Below are positions 43,201 through 53,297 of a stretch of 64,000 nucleotides of DNA, piece after piece. The translations under genes were made by a program, and so were the position numbers. The notes below the pieces were generated by a model, which saw only the letters and a list, made by a program, of their open reading frames with translations, did not search any database and was not told the DNA's origin. This DNA comes from Bretschneidera sinensis (lineage: Eukaryota; Streptophyta; Magnoliopsida; Brassicales; Akaniaceae). Position 1 is the first letter of the stretch. The number at the start of each line of letters is the position of its first letter. The stretch is taken from contig CM043698.1 of assembly GCA_023935145.1 (NCBI GenBank), positions 148,639,125 to 148,703,124 of the forward strand. Reading direction: 5' to 3'.

Positions 43201-44719
43201 TGTATCGAGAAAATAGAGATATTTGAAAGAAAGCTAACGAAATCGATAAGGAAAATTTGCGTTTACAGTGCTTGTATATATACAAGTTGGCTGCACACCA
43301 AACTCTCGACAGCCCAAAAACATTTTCAACTCAAACACCTTTTTTTCCTCTCCTCCCGACACGTGTTTTACACTAAGTTTTCTTTAGACAAGTTTGGCCT
43401 AATTTTTGACAACAATGGCTGCCATGATTTCAGTATTTCTTTTTTTTTTTTGTCTTTTGTCTTTTTTTTTTTTTGACTTTCTCTTTTTTTTTTCTTTTCT
43501 TTATTCCTTTACTTTTTCCTTTCTCCTTTTTGATTTCTGTCTTCGGTCTCCAAATTTTTTTTTTTTACTACTCTTCCTTTTTACTATTCACCCTTGTTAC
43601 TATTCACCCTTGTTACTATTCATACTTGTTACTATTCATGCTTTTTACTATTTATGCTTTGTTTTTTTTTTATTCAATACTAATCCTTCGCATAAAAATA
43701 TTATTTAAATTTCATGAAATATTTATCAAATTACTTCTTTACCCTTAATTTACGAATACGGGTATTACACAGGGTCCAGGAAGAGGCCCCGAGCTTTATC
43801 TTCTACCCCGATCAATTTGGAGAGTCCCTCGAGGCGTTCTTTTGAGTCGGAGCCTACAACGGTTACATTTGCTGCCTCAGTAGCTTTCGCCACCCCTGGG
43901 CTTTCAGCTTCTCCTAACTCTTCTATGGGTGCCGCCTCTGGGGTGGCAGTCTTAAGGCCCAACTAGGCCCTAAAGGTCGACGACTCAGTTTTTGCGCACC
44001 CCTGGGTGGTTAGGGAGCACTTAATCATGGGGATCTCTCCCCACGATTTATTAGAGTTATCGATGAGGCCTACCGAGGCTCCATATTCGACAATTGAGGC
44101 TATTACGTCTCAAGTGAGATTTTTTTTCTACGTCTTAAGTCCTTTCCTTTTCCTTATGCTTTTATCTTGTTGGCTAACACTTGTTCATTTAGTTGCAGAT
44201 GAATGTCCTCCCAGGCGTCATGTCATGCCGGTGCCTGGACACGACAGAGCTGTTACAGGCGTCACTCTCAACACAAGCTGGACGAGAGTACCGAAGCCAT
44301 TCAGTAGCTATGAGCATCGCAGGACGCGGTCATCCTGGCCAAAATAGACGCAACCTGGGAGGGACACTACTCTCCAGGCCAGGATCGAGGTCGAGTGGCA
44401 GAGAGATGACACTACACGGGAGATACGGTGTCTAGTGGAAGAGGGCGAGGCCCGTACTAGGGATGCTGTGGAGGAGGCTCTGGCAGCCTTCCATGACACT
44501 GCCTCTTTTCGGATGATAGTGGATTTGGAGAGGTGTAGGCAGTACCTCAAGGGCTTCTTGGAAGCCAAGAAGAAAATCATGGCGATGCACCCTGAGATTG
44601 ACTTTTTGGGCCTCCACCTATTAGATCCTGATGAGGAGGCTACGGAGAAGGAAGCCGAGGCCAAAGCCTTTACCGAGGAGGAGACGGGCTGCCCAGCCCG
44701 AGGTCGAGGTCGCAGTTGA
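40289..44719 (+). pseudogene. D extra ORF on the opposite strand (putative gypsy-type transposon protein)
   Basis: Starts with a Ser-rich acidic region (MSSIDSYRDRPSSVSASSRS), then GLRFPLHPFF at the end of the first 119-codon reading, which recalls the Pfam putative gypsy-type transposon domain. Reading frames change near 40640 and 40870, then an intron-like stretch (GTGGTAACC near 41070 to TTTGGGTAG near 41180) occurs. Solo LTR-E splits it at 41282-43769. Beyond lie HPWVVREHLIMGISPHDLLE, another intron-like stretch (GTGAGATTT near 44114 to TTAGTTGCAG near 44197), and a Glu-rich coiled-coil end (44435-44719). Function unknown; clearly inactive. Confidence 0.6.
41282..43769 (-). mobile_element. 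Solo LTR-E (E-2) in the D antisense ORF
   Basis: 2488 bp; the plus strand begins TGTAACGACCC and ends GGGTATTACA. Flanks CGGGG (41277-41281) and CAGGG (43770-43774) match at four of five bases. Contains four imperfect 90-bp units (GAGACTCAGCCATC, 41780-42060), three CAGCATATACCGGCTG units (42243-42345) and a T-rich tract with TTACTATTCA repeats (43437-43660). Confidence 0.82.
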
Positions 44720-44889
44720 GGCTGCCCCGGTCTAGGATTAGATTTTTCTTGTTTTCATTTTTTTTAACTTAAGACCACTAGTGTCTTTTTGTATTTCCTG
44801 ATAATTATAACAAAATCTTCGTTTTTCCTAAACTTGTAGTTTATTGAAATTATTCATTACAATCTCTACTCGACCGAACTTTCTTTTGT

Positions 44890-45870
44890 GACTCGTGCAT
44901 AGAAGCCGAGTTCATTGGTAGAAACGTCGGAGATGTTCGGCGTTCCAAGTACGTGGAATACATTTCTCACTTAGCTCATTGAGCTCGAAAGTGTCAGGGT
45001 GGCACACCGTTTTGATTCGGTACTGGCCCTACCAATTAGGAATTACTCATTTCTCGTGCATGAGATACTTCGTTCTTTCATAGAACAAGATCATAGAGCT
45101 GAAAATGCCTTCCTCATACTCAATAGTTATAATATTCGGCGGTTCACTGCTGATAGGCAACTAGCCAAATCTAAACTTTATCCCGAGCTTCATCGAGGAG
45201 AACAGTATTTGAGCAAAGAGTCTTGTCATTGCTGTTGCTTTCAAAATTTTGCAGTCGGAGTGAAGGCACCCTGATTTCCAATGGGATGATGGCTTCGGAA
45301 CCGTAAGTCATGAAGAAGGGGGTTTCCCCAGTGGGTGCTTGAGCCGTGGTTTGATACGCCCAAAGTACGTTTAGTAAGTGGTTCATCCACTGTTTGTCTG
45401 CCTCATCTAATCTCCTTTTGATGCCTTGCAAAGGGTTCTATTAGTTACTTCGACTTATCCATTAGGTCGTGGGTACTCGATAGAGGAAAAGTGGTGCTCA
45501 ACATGCAGCTCGTCACAAAATGTTTTGAACTAAGTGCTATTGAATTGCTTACCGTTGTCCGTCAATAGCACTCGAGGTATACCAAAGCGGCATACTATCG
45601 ACTTTTAGACTAAACTTCTAGCCTGATGGTCGATGATACTGGCCAGTGGTTTGGCTTCTACCCACTTCGTGAAATAATCTATTACCACGATGAGATACTT
45701 TCGCTGGCCAGGTGCTCCAGTGAAAGGTCCGAGGAGGTCCATCCTCCATATGGCAAAAAGAAGTGGGCTAGTGACTAAAGTAAGTGGATTCACCAGTCTG
45801 TGGGAGATAGTAGCATATTATTGGCAACGTTTGCACTTCTTCACCAATTCTATGGCTTTTCCACGCATCC
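44890..45870 (-). pseudogene. D integrase
   Basis: Zinc-binding end KKCKRCQ (about 45835) followed by a stop; catalytic core IWRMDLLGPF...YLIVVIDYFTKWVEAKPL (45793-45605); QWMNHLLNVLWAYQTTAQAP and TYGSEAIIP (45431-45171), typical for Ty3/gypsy integrase; decayed C-terminal part ending in a PRTWNAEHLRRFY-like reading near 44890. Several stops. Would insert element DNA in the nucleus. Confidence 0.85.
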
Positions 45871-46360
45871 TGAGCAAGCAATAACCTTGGCAGAGGATTT
45901 TGAAAGTAAGGGCTCGCCCTTCGAGATGATTCCCGTAGATCCCTTTATAAACTTTTTAGAGGGTGTAATTGGCCTCAATTGGGCCTAGACATTTTAAATA
46001 AGGAGTTGTAAAACCCATTTTGTATAGTTGATCATTCAAGATTACGTACCATGTTGCTCGGGAAATGATTTTTCTGGCTTCGTTCCTTTCACCTAGGATA
46101 TGTCCGTCTCGAAAATACCCAAGGATAAGATCTATCTAAGTTTCCCCAGTGGCCATGGGCAACACAGTGGTTTCATCGATGCTGAGTCCGACAAGCGTCT
46201 CGAGGTAGACCGCTCCTATGGACTCGAGCTGTCGAGAGAAGGCGAGCCGGGCTAGGGAATTAGCTTTTTAGTTTTCAGGCCAATGACCCTGGTTCATTGG
46301 AAACACTTTGAACTTGGTGACAAGTTCTTTGGCTTTCGCTAAGTACCAGGCGATCTTCTC

Positions 46361-47061
46361 TCATCGGGCCTCGAACTCTCTTTTGACTTGGTTTACCACC
46401 AATTGTGAGTCATTGTACGCGTTTAGGGCCTCTACAGATAATACTCCGGTTAGCTTCATCCCGGCCAGTAAAGCCTCATACTCAGCTTCATTGTTTGAGG
46501 CTCTAAATTCAAACTTTAGGGCATACTCGATGGTAAAGTCATCTAGGCCACTTAGGATGAGCCCAGTGCCACTCCTAGTGTCATTGGAGGATCCATCGAC
46601 GTGGAGCATCCACTGAGGGACTACTTTGGTCTCACCGAGATCCGGGGTAGAATCCTCCTGAATCATGGAGTGGTTTCCACAATAAAATCGGCTAAGGCCT
46701 GGGCTTTGATAGCTGTGAGAGATTGATAATGAATGTCAAACTCCCTGAGTTTCACAAACCATTTAACCATTCTTGCGGAGAAATCCGGCTTGTGAAGCAC
46801 TTATCGAAGGGGCTGGTTGGTCAAGAGGACGATCGTGTATGCTTGAAAATACGATCAGAGCTTGCGGGCTGTGATTAGGAGGGCATACACCATTTTTTCC
46901 ATGGGAAGGTACCAGGTTTCAGCATCGTGGAGGACTCTACTTACATAGTATACGGGTTTTTGGATTCCTGCCTCTTCCCAAATTAGGACAGAGGCCACTA
47001 CTTCGTGCCCGATCAAGAGGTATAGAAAACGCTCTTCGTTGGCAACAGGATTTGTTAGCAA
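46361..47061 (-). pseudogene. D two RNaseH-like domains
   Basis: First part 47061-46855 (VANEERFLYLLIGHEVVASV, YYVSRVLHDAETWYLPMEKM) is the connection/RNaseH domain after RT. Second part 46666-46361 (WMLHVDGSSNDTRSGTGLIL, ASNNEAEYEALLAGM, DSQLVVNQV) is a full additional RNaseH with its acidic residues D, E and D. A second RNaseH is a mark of the Tat lineage. The parts are separated by frame changes. Confidence 0.82.
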
Positions 47062-47222
47062 AGTGGTGAACCCAAGTACTTTTTCAGCTCATCGAATGAT
47101 TCCTGGCAACCCTTGGAGCAGTTGAAGTCCTTAGCCTTTCTAATGGATTTAAAGAAAGGGAGGCTCTTTTCCACGGATTTACACATGAATCGGCTCAAGG
47201 ACGATATCCTCCCAGTGAGCTG

Positions 47223-49741
47223 CTAGACCTTTCTCATGGTCTGGGGTGGTTTCATGTTGAGGACGGCCTCTATTTTTCCGGGGTTTGCCTCTATGCCCCT
47301 TTGGGTCACCATGAAGTTGAGGAACTTTCCTTCAGTGACCCCGTAGGCACACTTAGTAGGGTTCAGCTTCATTTGGTGACGTCGAAGGAGTTCGAAGGCT
47401 TCTTTCAAGTCACTTTCGTGGTAGTCAAATACGATACTTTTCACAAACATATTGTCTACATAGACCTCTATGTTTTGACCAATCTGCTCCCTAAAGATTT
47501 TATTTACCAATCTCTAGTAGGTGGCTCCAGTGTTTTTCAAACCGAAGGGCATGACTTTTTAACAGTAAAGTCTTTACCCGGTGATGAAGGCCATTTCCTC
47601 CTGATCAGGCCAGTACATAAGGATTTGGTTAATCCTAGAGTATATGTCCATAAAGGTCAGTGATGAGAGCCATAAAATTCATCTTGATCGTACTTATTTG
47701 TTAACACTTTAGGGTTGATTTAGGTCTTAATTGCATTTTTATTCGTTAACAACTCTAAAGTGGTATTCTTGGAGCATTCACTTATTTTGGTGCATTTTAC
47801 AGGTATCTTGAGTTAAAAGAGATAGAAAAGCTATCATCATTTTAAATACGAAGCTTCAATGAATACTCAAGTGAGAGAATGGTCGCGGAAGAGCCAAGAT
47901 GAAGAGAAACTAAGAAAGAAGTTTTCATTAAGTTGCTAGAATTGCCATACAAATCAATCATCTTTACAAATTAAACTGTACTTATGTAGGAAGAACCAAG
48001 AAGTGAGCTACATATGCTTAAAAAGATCTGGAAGTCTAGTTTCTTTACGGTTTTTTAAAATCATTTCTCTAGAGAAAGTTATGGCGATTTTAGCGGACAG
48101 AAGTCATACCTCCTGAATCAGCATCAGGCCGCGCCATACCTTGGATTATTTGAGGCGCACCTTGCAGAAAGAGGGCCAAAGGCACAGAAAGAAGTATCAG
48201 CCTACACCGTACCTTGGATTATTTACGGTGCACCTCACAGCACACACACCTGACTTGACAAAACAGAGGCACACCGCGCCCAAGTGAAGGTGCAGCGCGC
48301 ACATAGCTTTATGCTTTCCGAGTTAGACCCTAATTAGGTCTTTAATAACTTGTACAAACCTTAAAACACCCTTAAGTCTTATACATTATAAATAGACCAC
48401 TTAGAGTTTGTAATTAGACATTGAAAAACCTAGAAAACTCAAGGGAGACAGCCCCACTCTTCCCCATGGCCAACTAATCTCCAAGCAAGGCGAAGGGATG
48501 AATCCCTAGGTGTAGTTGTTTCTATTTCCCTTACTTGATTCAGTTGTAATAGAGCTTTAGCATTCAAACATTGTTATTATTTACTTTTTAATCTAATTAG
48601 TAGATTTCTTATTAGTCCGGTGATTGCATGCTTCTTTTCTATATAAGTCTAGTCATGCTCTTCTTATGTGCATTTGTCTGGGTGTGATTGAGTCCAGTAG
48701 ATCTCTTTTATAGATTTGTCCATTGCTATGGTATTATCATTTAGATATATCATCGTCTCTTGATAATTTATAAGTTAGGTTATGTGTGCTTGAAAGTAAA
48801 GAATAATTCATATCAATTACATTAGGGTTTATACATGCACTTTAATTGAATATTTGCCGATTGCCTGTTTGGGATGTGAAACTTGCAATCGAGATAAAAA
48901 CAATTGAATCAAGTTAGGATTAGGGCAACAAACCTAAGGAGGATTCCCAGATCCTTGTTGTCCCTCTATTATAATTTACAATCTATTTTACAAAATTACT
49001 TCATTATCAAATTCAGATTCTCTTACTCATTTGGATTTATCGTTTTGGATTAAAGTTTACACCTTCCTTTGTAGTTAACTTGTTTCCCTGTGGAATCGAC
49101 ACCCCAAAGCTATACTACAACACTGCGTTATGTTTTGGGCATAATCAGTCAGTAACTCGTGCCCTAACGTTACATTGACGAGTTGGTCGATCCTTGACAG
49201 GAAAGCTATCCTTCGAGCAGGCTTTGTTTAGGTCCAAGAAGTCGATACAGATCTGCTATTTACCACTGGCCTTCTTTACCATCACTACATTGGACACCCA
49301 GTTCGGGTAGTCTGTTTCCCGAATGAAGTCGGCCATGAGCAGTTTATATACCTCAGCCTAGACAGCGGCTTGTCATTCGGATGCAAACAATCTCTTTTTC
49401 TGGATGACCAGCTTGTGGTTCGGGTCCACATTCAACGGGTGTACTATTACCTCCTGGCTGATCCCAGGCATGTTTGCAGCTGACCAGGCGAAGATGTCTT
49501 GGTTTTCTCGGAAGAAGGCGAGTAAGGGTCCTCTGAGAGCCTCGGGAAGGTTGAAACCTATCTGGATGGTCCGAGAGATGTCCTCACTGAGGGGAAATGC
49601 AGTTAATTCTTCTACTTGCTGGCCCCTTGGATTCCTTTCCTCATCCCTAAGGTAGTCTAATTCGAGTGGGAGAGCTTCTGCCCTCTTACTTTCTCGTACC
49701 ATGTTAAGATAGCAAGATCTACTGATCTCCTCGAATCTCAC
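47223..49741 (-). pseudogene. D reverse transcriptase, split by a solo LTR
   Basis: N-terminal part 49741-49153 (FFRENQDIFAWSAANMPGIS, HPLNVDPNHKLVIQKKRLF) and C-terminal part 47660-47223 with the active-site box YVDN (Asn codon 47451-47453) where YVDD is normal, then FELLRRHQMKLNPTKCAYGV. Stops occur in the 49153-49373 stretch. The LTR at 47661-49147 lies between. Not functional. Confidence 0.85.
47661..49147 (+). mobile_element. Solo LTR-A (A-6) in D reverse transcriptase
   Basis: 1487 bp, TGATGAGAGCC...GGCATAATCA, with perfect duplication GTCAG (47656-47660, 49148-49152). TATAAATA at 48387-48394; variable block 48120-48310 (GCGCACCTTGCAG, ACCTTGGATTATTT twice). Confidence 0.9.
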
Positions 49742-49778
49742 TTGCTCCTTCTTCAGTGGCGAATTTCACTTTTAAATG

Positions 49779-50075
49779 TTATATGGAGATGACTTCTCGG
49801 AGCTTATTAAGGGTAGGTTTATCGAGAATCATGGTGCAGGATGAAGGCTGTTTGAAGATTAGGAAAGTAGTTTGCACAGTGGTGGCTTGTGGGGGCGTTC
49901 CTGCAGTCACTAGGAGAACTACGCTACTTTCTGCAAACATCAAGCCCCTCGAAAAACCATAAAGTGGGGTGGAAACTGGCTCCAACCGAGAGTCTTCCAG
50001 TTGCATTTGTTAGAAGACGTCGTAAAATAAGATGTTGGCCGAACTTCTGTTGTCGACCAGGATGCACTTGACCTC
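49779..50075 (-). pseudogene. D protease
   Basis: LVDNRSSANILFYDVF near 50070-50020 is the retropepsin active-site region (VDNGSSA type), followed by SRLEPVSTPLYGFSRG and FLIFKQPSSCTMILDKPTLN to 49779. A stop lies near 50010. Confidence 0.75.
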
Positions 50076-50579
50076 GTGGTTGGCCACGAGAAGGGAGATG
50101 ACCACGGTTTCGTCATGGGGGGTCTGGACTCCCTCTAGATCCTCGTCTGAAAAATTAGTGGTCATATTTGCCTTTCATCTCTCGTGGGGTACGGTGACCG
50201 AGGCTACTGACCCAACAAAAGTTTTCTCGTAGTGCCCAGAAGTGCCCCCGACCGTGGGCCCCCCACAGATGGTTTTAATAACCTTCGCCGTAGTAGCCTC
50301 TAGCTTCTTCTGGTTGGGCTTTCCGTGACTCGAACCGAGACTCTTCCGAGTAGGTCGCACCACCCTATCCTGACCAAAAGAGCACTCAGGACTCTTCTGG
50401 GACCGCTCCATGAATTTCTCCGCTCGGGGCCCAATGAACTCTTTTAGCTGCCCCCTGCTGATGAGGGCTTCTATCTAATGCTTTAGTGCTTAGCAATATT
50501 CTGTGTCATGCCTGTGGTTCCTGTGGAACTGACACGATTTGTCTCAGTCCCCCTTGAGGCGCAGTGATCTTGGGGGCCA

Positions 50580-51600
50580 TTACAAGATCGTCTTGTCCTG
50601 GATTTGCATCAAGACATCGGTCCTGGATGCATTGAAGGGGGTAAAGTTCCCGAAAGGCCTGGGGACCCTTAGCCTATCCTCACAAAAAGGTTGTTTGATA
50701 GGCTCCCAGAGTGGACTGGCAGGGCATCTTCTCTTTCTTTTAATGTCCCCTTCTAGCTCTCTTTGGAAGGCCTGGTCATCTTCCGCCAGCATATATTTCT
50801 CAGCTTGGGCCAAGATCTCATTCATGTCGTCGGGCAGTCACCTGGTGAGTTTTGAACTGAATATCCCACATCTCAACCCGTTTTTAAATTCCAACATATT
50901 GACACTAGGGTCAAGGTCGAGGATTATAGGCTCAAAGTTTTTCCTCTTTTAACTAGGCGTAGTTGAATAGGGACTCCGAGATCTTCCTGGATCTTTTGTT
51001 GTTGAAAAAATGTGACGCGAAAGCGTAGCTTAGCTCTTTGAGCATGCGGATGCCCCCTAGATTTAAATGAGAATACCACGTCTCGACCACTTTCTCAAGT
51101 GTCAGAGGGAAAGCTCGGTACATTACAGGATCAGAGTGTTTATGGAGCGTCATTGTGGTTTTGTAGTGCTGAAGGTGGTCTAGGGGGTCCATAGAACTGT
51201 CGTAAGGTTTGATCTGGGGCATTCAAAAGTTCGACAGGAGGGGTGCCTCAAAGACATCCTAGGTGAAGGAAGGGTTCTAGACGTTGAGCTCATCCATGAC
51301 ACTGTGATTACGGCCCTTAAGTGCTTCGTTGATCCGTCCCTCCATGTCCTTTATTCGCTTGCCGAGACCATCACTGCTTCTAGACGAGGGACTTTCTCTG
51401 GACTTGGCCACACAAGGCAGGGAGTTCTCCACCGCGGAACAGTCGTCGACGGGGAGGCTGCAGTTGGCTGAACCGGTGCGGCTAGGGTTCGACCGTGAAG
51501 GTGTGGGAGAAGGCTGGCAAGCCCCTCCGTGAACCTCGGCGGCCAGGTTGGCCACTAGCCGTGAAAGCTCTACAGACTGTGCTTAGAGTGTAACCATGTT
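50580..51600 (-). pseudogene. D gag
   Basis: N-terminal Pro/Ser-rich region (51555-51277), gag core QIKPYDSSMDPLDHLQHYKT...AFPLTLEKVVETWYSHLNLG (51222-50953), then MNEILAQAEKYMLAEDDQAF (50825). Stops and frame changes occur between parts. The stretch 50580-50100 to protease is weakly readable. The far N-terminus is cut by LTR-A at 51619. Confidence 0.78.
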
Positions 51601-51618
51601 GGGGTGCACATCGAATTC

Positions 51619-52980
51619 TGATGAGAGCCATAAAATGCATCTCAACAGTGTTTAATTGTTAGCATTTTAGGGTTGATCTCGGTTTTAATTGCATTTTTAT
51701 TCGTTAATAACTCTAAAGTGTTATTTTTGGATCATTGATTTATTTCGGTGCATTTTCAGGTACTTTGAGTTTAAAAGAAATAGAAAAGCTATCATTGCTT
51801 AAAGCTCGAAGATTCCATACATATCGGAATGATGGAGTGCTTCTGGAAAGGATAAGATGAAGAGTTTATAGCACCAGGCCAAGCCTAGGCGCCCAGAAGG
51901 CAAGCCTAGGCACCCAGATCCTCCACAAATCAGCATTAGGCCAAGCCTAGGCACTCAGAAGGCAGCCTAGGCTCCCAGAAGAAACAAGAGTCATGGCCAT
52001 GATGCCCAGAAGGCAGGGCCGCGGTGCCCAGCAACTCCATATCCTTGGACCAAAGCTAAGCCTAGGTGCACACACGATTCCTTCTCTGAGTTTTGACCTA
52101 ATTAGGACTTTAATGATTGTTTAAACCCTAAAACACCCTCGGACTTTTTGTACTATAAATAGATCACTTAGGGTTTGACAATAACATTGAAGAATTAGGG
52201 GCCGGAGGCCGGGGAAAACATCAATTGAAGGCAAGAAAACTGAAGAAGGCTCTCACATTCTCCTCCATCAAAGCGCTCAACCATGAGTTCCATGGTGAAC
52301 TAAATCTCCAAGCAAGGCGAAGGGATGAATCCCTAGGTATGGTTGTTCTTTATTTTCCTTTATTGGTTCAGTTGTAATTGGGATTTATTGTCAAACATTG
52401 TTATGACTTATTCTTTAATCTAATTAGAATATTTTATTTTAATCCGGTGATTGTCTCCTTGATATAAGTTTAGTCATGCTCTTCTTATGTCAAGTTTGTT
52501 TGGATGTGATTGAGTCCAGTAGACTTATCCTTTAGGTTTGTTCATTACTGCAATATTGTCATTAAGATATATTATCGTTTCTTGATAAATCTATAGGATA
52601 GACCATGTGTACTTAAACTAATAGTAGAGAGTAAGTCATGTCAATTACATTAGGGTTTATATATGTGCCTTAATTGAATATCTACCGATTGCTTGTTTGG
52701 GATATGAAACTTGCAATCGAGATAAAAACAACTGAATCAAGATTGGAATAAGGCAACAAACCTAGGGAGGATTCCCATAACTTTGTTGTTCCTCTATTAT
52801 AATTCTCAATTTATTACATAATTTTCCCACAATTACTTCATTATCAAAAACTCAAATTTACTCATTTGATTGTTATCGTTTCGTATTAAAGTTACACTTT
52901 TCTTGAAGTTCACGTTTCCCTGTGGAATCGACACCCCAAAGCTGTGCTGCAACTACCACGTTATATTTTGGGAGTAATCA
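51619..52980 (+). mobile_element. Solo LTR-A (A-7) at the D gag start
   Basis: 1362 bp, TGATGAGAGCC...GGAGTAATCA. Flanks AATTC (51614-51618) and GATTC (52981-52985) agree at four of five bases. TATA box 52154-52161; variable block 51865-52070 with repeated AAGCCTAGGC. 52981-53047 is a last scrap of D. Confidence 0.83.
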
Positions 52981-53049
52981 GATTCGGTTGAGGAACTCGA
53001 CCCGGACAGATGGGTATGAGTACTAGCCCCCACCACTCCTTTAACATAT

Positions 53050-53297
53050 ACAATTTCGCTACTGAATGAGAAAATGCAGAGAAATATGATACACTTTATT
53101 CAACTTGGGCAACACATGAATAGCCTTCAAGGACGGACTTTATTGTATCAAGTAGCAGTCAGACTTCAATACTCTCCTACAATTGGTGTTGGTCCAAGCA
53201 AATTGCATTTAGTCCTTGCTATCAAGAGAAACAGAGAAAAGAACTAAAGAGAGAAAATTGAATTGCAGAAATTTAAGAACAACTTACCGTACCAAAT
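53050..53297 (-). other. RLP1 3' UTR with intron
   Basis: Donor TACG|GTAAGTT (53287) and acceptor CTTGATAG|CAAGG (53219) bound a 69-nt intron starting 10 nt after the stop codon. The sequence is duplicated at 59957-60199. The homology begins abruptly at ACAATTTCGCTACTG, where D ends. Confidence 0.65.

Larger units (their letters stand above)
30275..53047 (-). mobile_element. D: decayed Tat-lineage Ty3/gypsy element with four later insertions
   Basis: In minus-strand order: gag, protease, RT, RNaseH, second RNaseH, integrase (51600-44890), an opposite-strand extra ORF (44719-40289), a 3' noncoding part split by A-3, and a minisatellite (32090-30575). An extra antisense ORF between pol and the 3' LTR, a second RNaseH and tandem repeats in the 3' noncoding part are known traits of Tat-lineage elements. 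The 5' end is cut at about 53047, where RLP flanking DNA begins. I could not place its LTRs. Confidence 0.7.

Noticed and set aside
43406..43748. Phe/Leu-rich ORFs
   Set aside because: Poly-T tract in LTR-E; low complexity imitates membrane proteins.
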